Part shown: positions 29,908-39,617 of the stretch, piece after piece
Numbering within the stretch: position 1 is the stretch's first letter
Layout of the letters: each line of letters starts with the position of its first letter
Assembly (NCBI GenBank): GCA_900128395.1
Contig: LT649266.1
Coordinates: forward strand, 1-51,846
Length of the DNA stretch: 51,846 bases
DNA from: Stramenopiles sp. TOSAG23-2
Taxonomy: Eukaryota; Sar
Direction: 5' to 3'
Notes under the pieces: generated by a model
The model's input: the letters and a program-made list of their open reading frames with translations, nothing else
The model's database searches: none
What the model was told of the DNA's origin: nothing
Position numbers and translations under genes: made by a program

Positions 29908-30937
29908 TTAATCGTTTAAATCACCATTACCTCCTCCTACGTATCTACCATTTCTATCATGCCAATTTGATTTTCCACCTTTTGAACGTATAAGTGCAAT
30001 GATCTCTTGGCGAATTGGACTAGTATTCCATTGATATGCCCTGTCCCGGGGAGTGAATCCCCTGGACGACATCTTATTAATGCTAGCATTAGTCATATGA
30101 TTTAACAAGAACTGAATCAACTCAGTACTTGTTGTGCTATAACGTGCTGCATAATGTAATGCATTCCAACCACCACTATTTGCAATATTAGGATCAGCTT
30201 CACCATGTTCAATTAAACATTTAACTATTTGGAAATGTTCGTTCTCTGCAGCTGCCATTAAAGATGTACAATCATAACCATAACTATCTTTACTGACACG
30301 ACTCACCATTTCTTTCAATGTCATCCCATCTCTGTAGCCATTCACATCGCGATTAGTAATATACTTGTGAAAAGGATGAAGAATTATAAATAATTCTACA
30401 TCATCCATACGTCCGCGTTGACATGCACATACGATAGGTGTTGGCATTAGATTTCTGCATACTGTACCACGTTTCTACATCATCCATACGTCCGCGTTGA
30501 CATGCACATACGATAGGTGTTGGCATTAGATTTCTGCCATGTACTGTACCACGTGGAAACTCTCTTTTATAACTTTCAATTAATAAATAAAGTGTTCTCG
30601 CTGGATGTGAAAGTCTCATCTCATTTATACTTCGTCTACCTTTATAATCAATACTCAAGGCTTCATAACGTACGCGTTCAAAATCATCACATCCATATGC
30701 TTTTCTACATTGTTGTATTAAAGAAGATCGTTTTACATTACATAATGATCGAATATCTAAATGTAGAAGTATTTTTGTCATGATCCCGCAGGCAGACTCA
30801 AAGCCAGCTGGTAAAACTAATGTACCAATTTCAATAGGTTCCGCACGTTCTTCTTGTAACGCTTTGATGGTTGCTGTTCGTAATTTCGTACGTTGTCGTT
30901 TCGCATGTGGTGGAGGTGCGGTAGTCATTGATGCCAT
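29908..30937 (-). pseudogene. ankyrin-repeat protein gene disrupted by a 79-bp tandem duplication
   Basis: Two overlapping frames belong to one gene. The 5' part (30937 to 30401, 178 codons) has a basic N-terminus and an F-box-like/helical region. The 3' part (30447 to 29908) carries ankyrin repeats with S-L-M-A-A-A-x-x-x-H-F-x-I-V-K-x-L-I-E-x-G and W-N-A-L-H-Y-A-A-R. Bases 30396-30474 duplicate 30475-30555 with only three bases inserted or deleted, so both frames contain the same M-P-T-P-I-V-C-A-C-Q stretch. The 79-base offset is not a multiple of three and shifts the frame, giving an early stop. Either the gene is recently broken, or this is an assembly or allele-collapse error. Ankyrin repeats mediate protein binding; the partner is unknown. 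Confidence 0.72.
30396..30555. repeat. 79/82-bp tandem duplication inside the ankyrin gene
   Basis: Unit 1 30396-30474, unit 2 30475-30555, starting CTACATCATCCATACGTCCG in both. They differ by a 1-base and a 2-base indel near TTTCTGC and by the last two bases. Confidence 0.9.
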
Positions 30938-31237
30938 GGTTGTATATATATATATATATATGGTTATATATATATATATGTATATCTTTATTCCTTTCTA
31001 TACATTATGTATATATCGTATATATTAATACTACAATTCTATAACAATACGGTATTAGTATATATATATATTCTTCGCTCTTGTGTGGTGTGGTAGTGAC
31101 ATTGCTGGCTGGATTGAAGTAAATTTTTTTTTTTCCAAGTATGATAATTCTAATAATGATAATTGAAGTATTTAAATGGTGGGAGGAAATGCGGAAAATC
31201 CTGCTGAAAAAATTCCTATTTCCTATTTTATAAATAA

Positions 31238-31507
31238 CTAATAAGTACAAATTACACATATTTTACTATCAAATCTCGTGCATTATAATTCCTATATTCT
31301 ACGAAAATCATGAATTTTTGGAAAATTTGTTACATTTATATTTTTAATCCAAGAAGATGCAGTTGATAAATAAATATTTAGTATACTAATAAGTACAAAT
31401 TACACATATTTTACTATCAAACCTCGTGCATTATAATTCCTATATTCTACGAAAATCATGAATTTTTGGAAAATTTGTTACATTTATATTTTTAATCCAA
31501 GAAGATG
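31238..31507. repeat. pair of 122-bp direct repeats
   Basis: Copies at 31238-31359 and 31386-31507 separated by 26 bp. They differ at one base seen (CAAATCTCG versus CAAACCTCG). Confidence 0.9.
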
Positions 31508-31720
31508 GCATAAACGCATCCTGGGAATTGAGCATTTTTGTAAAGGGCACGACGGTGATTTTATACATATAAAGAATATTTTTTTTGATCAACAGAAAGT
31601 GAAATGACACAATGGTGAAGTTGTACATCTATTTAAGTAATCCATCACAAAAACAATTTCATTTCAGACATTTTCACACTTTCCCATCATATTTACATGT
31701 TTATTTTTTAATTATATGTT

Positions 31721-32001
31721 GTTTTTTTCCCCTCAAATATTGGTTGAAATCTCTGGTCTAAGTACGGAGTAGTTGTATACTAGAGATATTTACCTATATA
31801 ATATGTTATTTATCAATATCGGCCAGAAAAGTCCTCTCTCAGATACATGGGGTCATATATATATCAATTTTTGTTTTTTTCCCCTCAAATATTGGTTGAA
31901 ATCTCTGGTCTAAGTACGGAGTAGTTGTATACTAGAAATATTTACCTATATAATATGTTATTTATCAACATCGGCCAGATACTTTCAGATATACGGGGTC
32001 G
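31721..32001. repeat. pair of about 107-130-bp direct repeats, period 152
   Basis: 31721-31827 and 31873-31979 match with two substitutions, and the match resumes imperfectly in CAGATACATGGGGTC versus CAGATATACGGGGTC. The poly-T head (GTTTTTTTCCCC) is identical in both. Confidence 0.85.
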
Positions 32002-32078
32002 TATAAAATAAGTTTTTTTTTATATAAAAAATGTTTTACTATTGTATGTGATATATATAATATCTTTTTATATGTTTT

Positions 32079-32220
32079 CTACATCTTTTTCTTCTTGTTT
32101 GAATTATTGCCATTATTATTCCCATTTGCAGTTGTCGATGTACTATTTCCATCATTATTTTTAGTATCATTACTACTAGAAATTTCACTACTATCCCTTT
32201 TCTTTTTTTTTTCTTGTTGG

Positions 32221-32252
<32 letters not shown>

Positions 32253-32828
32253 GCTATTATTGTTCAATTTCAAAATATCTTTTTTATTTAACGATAAATG
32301 AAATAATGGATGGTTATAATCTATTGGCACAGCTTTATCTTCTGGCATATATTTAATATACAAATAATTCAATTTTTTCAAACTCCACATTATTCTTTCG
32401 TCATCTTCTTCTAAATACCTTCTTGCCAATGTCATAGTAAAGATATTTTTATTATCTTTATTTTTTTCCAATAACCCAATACTAATGAAATTACTAAAAT
32501 CGTTATTGCCCTTTGCAAATACTATATATTGTCCAGATGTTTTCGTATCATATAATTTTAGAGTATGCTTTGTATCCGAATGATACACCATATCATCCAA
32601 TAACCAACCTTTACCTAACATATCTAACTGATGTTGCTTATTTTCCTCATTATATTTACTACTGACTGAAAATAACATTTTACTTTTGTTAAATTCATTT
32701 TCTGTTGGAAAGTGCTTCACATCTGGTTGTTCTGTTCCACACCATTTGCCTTCCCATTTCATATTGTTATTTTGTTCATGAAAACTTCCCTCACCTTTCC
32801 ATACAAATAATGTTTCTCTCCACGACAT
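32079..32828 (-). CDS. conserved-looking hypothetical protein with Asn/Lys-rich tail
   Basis: 249 residues, start ATG 32828. The first 160 residues look like a compact beta-rich domain, with W-x-G-x-G-x-F then W-E-G-x-W-C-G, F-x-x-S-x-x-x-F-x-V-S-S, and later F-T-M-T-L-A-R-R-Y. The pattern is suggestive of a lipocalin- or MORN-like barrel but I recognise no specific family. From about 185 the sequence is low complexity: a run of Asn encoded by ATT/ATA repeats on the plus strand, then E-K-K-K-K-R and alternating Asn/Gly/Ser/Thr, ending in five Lys and a Met. No signal peptide or membrane helix. The charge and composition of the tail suggest a nuclear or RNA-associated protein (inference). Confidence 0.6.
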
Positions 32829-33177
32829 GGTAGATAGATTGATAGATAAACAGATAGATAGATAGACCGAATTAATATATATGTATACATGTGGTTATCC
32901 AAACAAACATCTTCTACAGACAGTATTACCACATCTACTGTATCATTTTTTTGTATTTCTTTTGGTACTAAATTAATAAAAAAATATTATTGTGGGTATT
33001 GTTCATTTAAGGAGATTATGCATGTCCCTTAAAAATCGACCTCACCACAACCTAACCTAATCCAGACAAGTATAGATTTAGTGTAATAATATAGGTATAT
33101 TTGATAGGGAAGCATGTCGGCGTATATAGCGCTAAGAAGTGCATTATAACACCTTTTTACACATGTAAACAACTTTT
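32829..33177. other. intergenic, nothing recognised
   Basis: A short (GATA)n-like patch at about 32831-32866 lies just upstream of the preceding gene's ATG. A CCTAACCTAA motif occurs near 33052, too short to mean anything. Confidence 0.4.
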
Positions 33178-33660
33178 TTAAAAAAATAGTTCTGTCTCAT
33201 CGCCTGGTTGGAATTCATGATAACTACCAAATGGATGTGATTTTGATTTCCAACTAAATATTCTACGCAACAACAAATTTGATTTAGAAGGTGTAGGTGT
33301 AGTTAACCAACCTGAAATTGCATATCGTTTTGTATCATTACATATCACTTTTAATATTCGATGTCCACTATATAAACGCGGAATGAATAAATATAATGCA
33401 TTGTATTCAATTGGTATTATCGTTTCATTCATGTCCATCAATGTATTATTGTTATGTTTGCCATTGTTTGGATGTATTCCATGCCATGATAATTCACCAC
33501 CACACGTAGTAGTATTCCATTTTTTGGTTATATGATACACAACTGATAATACACGTTCATATGAATGATCATTATGATAATCTAAATATGCATTTTTAAT
33601 GTATTTCGATGCTGCAAAATGTTTTTTTGAAATGTTAAAGTCTGTTAATAAGATGGACAA
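33178..33660 (-). CDS. 2OG-Fe(II) oxygenase C-terminal domain (OGFOD/prolyl-hydroxylase type), 5'-incomplete
   Basis: The 160 codons hold a jelly-roll 2-oxoglutarate oxygenase core: iron ligands H29-x-D31 in Y-H-N-D-H-S-Y, then a C-G-G-E-L-x-W strand, distal H100 in Y-S-G-H-R-I-L-K-V, and R112 followed by A-I-S-G-W-L, a hallmark of the OGFOD1/Tpa1 and prolyl-hydroxylase group. There is no ATG: the frame opens after a TGA and its first Met-like codon is TTG. The N-terminal half of such enzymes (about 80-100 residues) is missing. On the coding strand TTATTAACAG at about 33642-33651 would serve as a 3' splice site, so an upstream exon is possible; alternatively the gene is truncated. Confidence 0.6.
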   Translation of the reverse strand: MSILLTDFNISKKHFAASKYIKNAYLDYHNDHSYERVLSVVYHITKKWNTTTCGGELSWHGIHPNNGKHNNNTLMDMNETIIPIEYNALYLFIPRLYSGHRILKVICNDTKRYAISGWLTTPTPSKSNLLLRRIFSWKSKSHPFGSYHEFQPGDETELFF

Positions 33661-34357
33661 ATGAAATTTGTAATTTAATTTTCACTACAGAATATACGGT
33701 GAAATGGATTAATCAAAAAGAGAACAAAAAATTATAATATGCTAAAGACAATCCCACGTGTGACTATCTGAAACCAAGTTGTTTTCTGTATGTACATATA
33801 TTTGTTATTTTATAATTATATGTACGCATTTAAAAAATTCAATTCACAAATCTAATTATTACAAGTTTATTTTGTTGTTGCCTATACGTACCTGGTATAC
33901 CAGTATAGTCGTCTAGACTAAAACATGACGTTCGCACGTTCGCACGTTCGCACGTTTGGGGACAAAGTTAATTCTATTCGCCTGCTAAAAGTGGAAATTC
34001 TATTCCATACTTGTTAGTATATAGAAATATAATAAATAATACTAATATTAACGCACTACAGCAGGGGAATAGCATAGCAATCAGAGATTTTTTATAACAT
34101 TTTTTTTATTAAAATTATTCCTCCGTCGCTCCCTAGTACTCGATCCCCTCATCTTCGCCTGCCCGGCCTGCTACAGCCCATAATCAGGAATTCTGAGCGA
34201 CTTTATTTTTATTTTTTTAAGAATTTATACGTTTTACTCATAAAATCATTTATATATTAAATTAATTTTGTATATATAAATTACTAATATTTTTTTATTA
34301 AAAGCTTTGCTGATCCAAAGATCATCAAATACCTCGCCCTTGCGTCCTTTGTTGTCA
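33661..34357. other. intergenic with a small CGTTCGCA minisatellite
   Basis: No gene recognised, though a 5' exon of the oxygenase may lie here. Three head-to-tail copies of the 8-mer ACGTTCGC occupy 33928-33951. Near 34100-34180 is an unusually G+C-rich patch with no identified content. Confidence 0.45.
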
Positions 34358-35404
34358 TCAGCATTTATCCTTAAAAAATGCGCTACATTGTGGTGCGAAA
34401 CCTCTGCAATACCGATAACCAAGCATAATACATAATGCTTGGACACTTCGAGGTGCTGGGGGTGTTAGTTGGTTGAAACTCAGAGTAAGCCTCGTCAACG
34501 CTTTCAATTCCCCTAATTCTGCCGGGATGGGTCCAGTTAAATGGTTGGTATTCAGACCAAGCCACGTCAACGCTTTCAATTCCCCTAATTCTGCCGGGAT
34601 GGATCCAGTTAGTTGGTTGTTATTCAATTGAAGCTTCGTCAACGCTTTCAATTTCCCTAATTCTGCCGGGATGGATCCAGTTAGTCGGTTGGCACCCAGA
34701 CTAAGCCACGTCAACGCTTTCAATTCCCCTAATTCTGCCGGGATGGATCCAGTTAATTGGTTGAGATCCAGAGCAAGAATCGCCAACGCTTTCATTTCCC
34801 CTAATTCTGCCGGGATGGATCCAGTTAGTTGGTTGGCACTCAGAGTAAGCTTCGTCAACGCTTTCAATTCCCCTAATTCTGCCGGGATGGATCCAGTTAG
34901 TTCGTTGTTCCACAGATTAAGATGCACCAATGCTTTCATTTCCCCTAATTCTGCCGGGATGGATCCAGTTAGTTGGTTGCCATACAGATCAAGATGCACC
35001 AATGCTTTCAATTCCCCTAATTCCGCCGGGATGGATCCAGTTAGTTGGTTGCCATACAAATTAAGCCTCGTCAACGCTTTCAATTCCCCTAATTCTGCCG
35101 GGATGGATCCATTTATTCGGTTGGCAATAATATTGGTAAACAGAGCAATAATTGTAATATAATTATCTGTACATTTTACACCGTGACCGTTACCATATTT
35201 ATCAAAATTCCCACACGATGGCGAACACGGGTCTGATTTACATTCCTTACGCAACCCAACTTCAGGTCTCGCTAATTCCCAATGATCGTATATTTTCTCC
35301 CATGCCTCAAGATTTGCCCCTTCCACTAGCGCATGCAACATCATTATTCCTATGCAAACACGTATCACATTAAATCCACCTCCACCACGATCATTTCCTT
35401 TCAT
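34358..35404 (-). CDS. secreted leucine-rich-repeat protein
   Basis: 348 residues. The start ATG 35404 precedes a signal-peptide-like segment (V-I-R-V-C-I-G-I-M-M-L-H-A-L-V-E-G-A). An N-terminal cap follows with paired Cys (C54, C59, C63, C76) and W-E, like the LRRNT cap of plant-type LRR proteins. Nine 24-residue repeats follow, almost identical: L-T-G-S-I-P-A-E-L-G-E-L-K-A-L, then a variable strand L-x-L-x-x-N-Q. Variation is confined to the solvent-exposed strand positions, as in ligand-binding LRRs. The C-terminal cap has four more Cys. There is no membrane helix or kinase domain. The repeats are also nearly identical in DNA (72-bp units). It is probably an extracellular recognition or adhesion protein; the ligand is unknown. 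Confidence 0.85.
   Translation of the reverse strand: MKGNDRGGGGFNVIRVCIGIMMLHALVEGANLEAWEKIYDHWELARPEVGLRKECKSDPCSPSCGNFDKYGNGHGVKCTDNYITIIALFTNIIANRINGSIPAELGELKALTRLNLYGNQLTGSIPAELGELKALVHLDLYGNQLTGSIPAELGEMKALVHLNLWNNELTGSIPAELGELKALTKLTLSANQLTGSIPAELGEMKALAILALDLNQLTGSIPAELGELKALTWLSLGANRLTGSIPAELGKLKALTKLQLNNNQLTGSIPAELGELKALTWLGLNTNHLTGPIPAELGELKALTRLTLSFNQLTPPAPRSVQALCIMLGYRYCRGFAPQCSAFFKDKC
34489..35112. repeat. 72-bp tandem repeats encoding LRRs
   Basis: Each unit carries the near-invariant core CCTAATTCTGCCGGGATGG; eight of the nine 24-codon repeats are encoded in this interval. Such uniformity points to recent amplification or gene conversion and makes repeat number prone to change or misassembly. 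Confidence 0.8.
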
Positions 35405-36219
35405 GTTAGTATTGTATTGTATTATATTATATTATATATATCTATGTAACTATCAGTAACAATGACTAACTTATATATATATATATATATATTCAGACTT
35501 TTGAACAACGTAGATAATAAATGATGCACGTGTGTATTGTGTATAATATATATAAAGAAGTGATGAATGTGATGAAGAGTGCAAGAACGAAAAAAAAGAA
35601 GCGAAAATTCCAAAAACGAAAAAAAAGTGGCACATCTCTGGGATCTCCCTTTTGTGCACATGCCCAGCTGCCCGGCATGCAAAAAAACTACACTAGACTA
35701 TCTCAGTACAGTACCACCTGTATCATACAGTAATAGAATTAAAAAAAAACAAGTCGATAATTTTCATATTAGTTGCGTGAGGAAATCCTGGACTTTGTGT
35801 TCCAGGATTTCAACAGCCACACAGCAGGGGCTAAAACACAAAAAACAATATTTACTAAAAATACACGCAATATTATAGCACTAAATTACTGTATCACCTT
35901 ATAAGCTAACTTCAAAAAAGCGCTTGTTCCAGGAATTAATGGCAAGGCGAGAGGGATAGAAGACTACCATATATTATACCTTATATATTTACTCCATCGT
36001 AAAACAGCAGGCAAATAGTACTATATTAAAACTCAAAATGAAGATTTTTTCCATCAACAATGATGCACGCGGGCACGCGGGCTAAAAAAAACAATAAAAA
36101 AAAGGAGGGGCAATGACAATAAAAACATGAAAACATACAAATAGATGTGTACACAGACATATAGTAAATGGAAAAGTGTGTATGTACAATAAAAGAAAAT
36201 ACAAACGAATAAGACAATC
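35405..36219. other. divergent intergenic region
   Basis: No gene. (AT)n tracts at about 35430-35441 and 35473-35493 lie upstream of the LRR gene. A perfect 10-bp stem with an 8-nt loop is at 35783-35810 (AAATCCTGGA ... TCCAGGATTT); no known RNA family recognised. Confidence 0.45.
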
Positions 36220-36664
36220 ATGATACGCTCGACATATTCAATCGTTGCCATTGCAATCATCGCAACAACATGTATGGCATCAAACATCAATAACGATGTT
36301 ATGCTTCCAAATTTGGATTTAGGATTGTCGATAGATGAACAAAATGTGGAAATGATTCAAGTGAAAGAAAGTGTTAAAAAAGTTGATGGACCTGGTCAGT
36401 GAAATATATAAAAAAGATGATAAAGAATCTGATTCTGTATCTGATTTAATTATACTTTTTGAAGATGGGAAGAAAATTGTCTACAAAAGCACCCAAGGTC
36501 GTTTCAAAATTAGATGGTATGTTGATGAAGAAGCAAGTAAGTACCACTTGCAGCACCATCAACACATACAAATAACAAACACCTTTTCAAAAAATTTTAT
36601 ACCTAATACCAGCATCCCGAGGTGGCAAGATGATTCGTATCCAACAGGGAGGGTTGTACAATGA
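36220..36664 (+). pseudogene. small secreted protein gene with a frameshift
   Basis: The first frame (36220-36402) starts at an ATG with a typical signal peptide (M-I-R-S-T-Y-S-I-V-A-I-A-I-I-A-T-T-C-M-A-S) and runs into a stop after 60 codons. The next frame, overlapping at a six-A run near 36376-36381, continues with coherent protein-like sequence (K-D-D-K-E-S-D-S-V-S-D-L-I-I-L-F-E-D-G-K-K) up to about residue 56. One base gained or lost in the A run would join them. A GTAAGT at 36538-36543 and a CTAATACCAG at about 36604-36613 could also bound a small intron further on. It may be a sequencing error, a young pseudogene or a gene with unusual expression. No family recognised. Confidence 0.4.
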
Positions 36665-37269
36665 TGATAATGATGGAGCGGTTGTCAGGCCCCAAGGAGA
36701 GATATTTATTTATGCAATCACATACATACATACATATTTCTTTATATATAACACAACAATTGTTATATTCATACATAGTATCTCCCAGGGAGGGATCTCC
36801 TGGATCTCTACAGTATTTTGAACACTTTTTTCCCGATTTTCGGCCTCTAGACACATCAAAAATGAATTGGAAAGGTACAAATCCCTCTATTCATAAATAC
36901 GGTATTTGATATATCTGCTTAGTATACAAATATTGTACCTATGTTCGTTTTGTCCATATTTTCTCTACCATTAACACAGGCCCGCAGGCAAGATTATTAT
37001 CTCTCTTTTTTTTAGTACCAGGTAAGTACCTGGTATTTATTATTAGCTAAGCACCTAAATAGTAAACTGTAAACTGGTAAAACAAAGAGAATCGCATAGA
37101 TAGATATATATATAGACGACTATACATATATATTGTGTTTGAGATAATTGTTATTCATTTTTATTTTGTTAGTTAGTTCGTGCTGTTGCTTGTTATTTTG
37201 AAAATTCATCGTTCTTGAGAAAGAAAACAATAAGAAGATATACTATATATATATATATATATAATAAAA
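36665..37269. promoter_or_regulatory. upstream region of the AAA-like membrane protein gene
   Basis: No gene. (AT)n tract 37243-37264 ends six bases before the ATG at 37270. Repeated TACCTGGTA/GTACCAGGTA motifs occur near 37016-37034. Confidence 0.4.
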
Positions 37270-38397
37270 ATGAAACATCATTATATATTATTCATTTGTT
37301 TCATCTTATTATTATTATCTATCTTTTCTTTTCAAATTAATGCAAAATATGATAAAAGTAAAAAAACAAAAATGAAAGAATATAAAACAATATCAAAACG
37401 ATTAGCAGAATCATTCGATACGTGTGGTTTAGATATTAAATCAAAACGATCCTCTAGTAGTAATACAATTAGTTTAAGTGATGTTTTTGCAGATTATGAA
37501 TGGGATAGTGTAAATACAAATTCAATGAAACGTCCTCTCGTCGCAGCAATTCATGGTACAAGTAAAACACTTCACACTTTTCAAAATGCCCTTGGATATG
37601 GATATAATGAAGATCAATATCGTAAACATACCATTGATGTTTGTGAATATGTCAATGATTTAGCATCTGGCAAAAGTCAATATGCAATACAAGATCGATT
37701 TATGAGTTATTCAAAGAATGTTAAAAATGATCAACGTATTATTATATATATTGAAAATTTTGCAAAATGTATTACAAAATCAACACTTGTTTTATTAAAT
37801 GTTTTTCTCGATCCTTGGAATGGTGAACGTGCATTTTTAACGACTAGATTTGGAGAAACAAAAATAAGTACAAATATCATATGGATATTAGAATTTAAAG
37901 ATGCAAACATGAAACAATACGATGAAAGGATTTTATCTAGTGATGATTTTCGTAAAGTGTTAGAAAAGATATGGACATCAGATGATACCGGTAATCAACA
38001 AATAACTGGGGAAGCATATTTAGGTCGATTATCACATATTTTAAGTATTGATGAAAATGATAATATCAAGCATGAATGTAATAATTTATTAAAATCAACA
38101 CCATTTGATACAAGTAGTTCAAATAATTATAGTAATACTTCAAGTTCCACTGGATTTCTTACATGGGTTATTGTTGGTATTGTAATGTTAATTGGAATAT
38201 ATTTTGTATTAAATAGTAACAATAGCAATACAAAAAATAATATTAATAAAAAAAATAAGAATCGTCCTGCTGATCCTTTTACATATGCGCCGAAAAGTAA
38301 GAAAACAAGTCCTAGTTCAACAGCTAGAAAAGGAAGAACAAAATCAAAAGGTACAATTAAGAAAAAGACAAGTGAAAAATGGAGCGCCGAGAGATAA
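37270..38397 (+). CDS. single-pass membrane protein with degenerate AAA/torsin-like luminal domain
   Basis: 375 residues. Residues 1-25 are a signal peptide (M-K-H-H-Y, then I/L/F run, cleavage near I-N-A-K). Residues about 85-265 look like an AAA-type fold. V-A-A-I-H-G-T-S-K-T (91-100) stands where Walker A should be, with Ser for the last Gly. R-I-I-I-Y-I-E-N-F (156-164) resembles a Walker B strand without the D-E pair. N-I-I-W-I-L-E-F-K-D (202-211) sits at the sensor-1 position. Residues 296-314 form a transmembrane helix followed by a Lys/Ser-rich cytoplasmic tail. ER-luminal torsins and their cofactor LAP1, whose AAA-like domain does not bind ATP, are the closest idea; this is inference from pattern only. 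Confidence 0.5.
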   Translation: MKHHYILFICFILLLLSIFSFQINAKYDKSKKTKMKEYKTISKRLAESFDTCGLDIKSKRSSSSNTISLSDVFADYEWDSVNTNSMKRPLVAAIHGTSKTLHTFQNALGYGYNEDQYRKHTIDVCEYVNDLASGKSQYAIQDRFMSYSKNVKNDQRIIIYIENFAKCITKSTLVLLNVFLDPWNGERAFLTTRFGETKISTNIIWILEFKDANMKQYDERILSSDDFRKVLEKIWTSDDTGNQQITGEAYLGRLSHILSIDENDNIKHECNNLLKSTPFDTSSSNNYSNTSSSTGFLTWVIVGIVMLIGIYFVLNSNNSNTKNNINKKNKNRPADPFTYAPKSKKTSPSSTARKGRTKSKGTIKKKTSEKWSAER

Positions 38398-38615
38398 CAT
38401 AGGTTATGTTGTGTATACATCGCAGAAATATTTCGAAGGTGTGGTGTGTCGTATTAAAAGTATCTATAGTAGAGAGGTGTGCAAAGTCAATTTTAACGAG
38501 AAATGAAGATTTTATTTTATTTTAATATTTTAAAAAAAATATTCTAAAACTCTCTCTTTATATAATTATTTAAAATGCATCCTCTCCAAATACATCAATA
38601 GTTCATCATCATCAC

Positions 38616-39617
38616 CTACACGATCTTTTGACCAACCTTGATAGATGATGCTGCAATGGTTCCCTTTTTAGTAGTAAAGAAAATTCTATCAATTGTTATT
38701 GCTGGAAACATAGTTACTATTATATTTCCTAAATCTTGACTAAAATCACCTTGCATACTAATTTCTTTTTCTCCCATATCATTTTTTGTTACTGTGGAAC
38801 TACATGCGAATTTTTTACTAAATTTTTTAGCTGCATCTTTTAATTTTACACCAAATTTATCAAGTCCATAAATATTTACAGTAAATTTTCTTTTATTCCT
38901 ACGTTTCATTGTAACTACTACGCGTGGTGCCTTGTCTACTACTTTTTTTTTCAACGCTTTCTTTCGTTCCGCTTCTGCTTTTCGTTCACGTTTCGCAGCT
39001 TTTTTTGCTGCACGAGGATCATTTGGATCAATTGCCATTTCTTCAACACCTTTTTTCAAATCATCATCTGATGCTTTTGGCTTTCCTTCTTCTTCACTAC
39101 ATAATTCAGCAACCGTTTTGTCAAATTTTTGTAAATATAAATCAGGATAATTCTCCATTAACCAAGGTTTCGATACATCGAATTTCTTTGCATATTCGCA
39201 ATATTCAGCTGGTAATCGATTTACGGGGCACAATGGCACGGTGCATGGCCAATCATCTGGTGTACCTTCTACATTTGATATTGTTCCAGCTGGCATTTTT
39301 TGTAATTCTTCATTTTCTTCTTCACCTTTGACCTCATCATCCCCATTATTATTATTTACATCATTATTATCTCCTTGTTCAAGGCCCTCTTCTCCCTCTG
39401 ATAGATCGCCTTCGTTGAAATTATCCATGACACTTGGTTCTGGTCCATATTTTTTAATAATAGCAGAAAATAATTTATGTTCTTTACCTTTATACTTTAC
39501 TAATACATTCGGTAAACTTGCAATTTTATCTGGATTATATTTTTTATAATAATTAGTTAATCGATTTAACCAGAATCTATCTGGTTGTTCCCCATTGTTC
39601 GTTGTGAGGCTTGCCAT
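38616..39617 (-). CDS. DENR: density-regulated protein DENR/Tma22 (SUI1 domain)
   Basis: 333 residues. The C-terminal SUI1/eIF1-like domain (about 232-318) is clear: R-V-V-V-T-M-K-R-R-N-K-R-K-F-T-V, G-L-D-x-F-G-V-K-L-K-D-A-A-K-K-F-S-K-K-F-A, then F-P-x-I-T-I-D-R-I. The upstream part holds the DENR N-terminal Cys motif (W-P-C-T-V-P-L-C-P-V-N-R-L-P-x-E-Y-C-E-Y, about 122-141), a metal site. DENR pairs with MCTS1 to recycle 40S subunits and support reinitiation. Residues about 14-60 (R-F-W-L-N-R-L-x-x-Y-Y-x-K-Y-N-P-x-K ... K-Y-G-P-E-P) are an extra N-terminal module found fused to various proteins in protists, not in human DENR. Confidence 0.9.
   Translation of the reverse strand: MASLTTNNGEQPDRFWLNRLTNYYKKYNPDKIASLPNVLVKYKGKEHKLFSAIIKKYGPEPSVMDNFNEGDLSEGEEGLEQGDNNDVNNNNGDDEVKGEEENEELQKMPAGTISNVEGTPDDWPCTVPLCPVNRLPAEYCEYAKKFDVSKPWLMENYPDLYLQKFDKTVAELCSEEEGKPKASDDDLKKGVEEMAIDPNDPRAAKKAAKRERKAEAERKKALKKKVVDKAPRVVVTMKRRNKRKFTVNIYGLDKFGVKLKDAAKKFSKKFACSSTVTKNDMGEKEISMQGDFSQDLGNIIVTMFPAITIDRIFFTTKKGTIAASSIKVGQKIV

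Larger units (their letters stand above)
30938..32078. other. repeat-rich intergenic region
   Basis: No gene. (AT)n tracts lie at about 30941-30981 just upstream of the ankyrin start. The rest is dominated by two separate pairs of direct repeats, annotated individually. Confidence 0.6.

Noticed and set aside
33052-33064. CCTAACCTAA as telomere-like sequence
   Set aside because: Barely two units inside ordinary spacer; no array.
34671-35162. Plus-strand repetitive ORF opposite the LRR gene
   Set aside because: Repeats mirror the 72-bp LRR units on the other strand; no known protein pattern.
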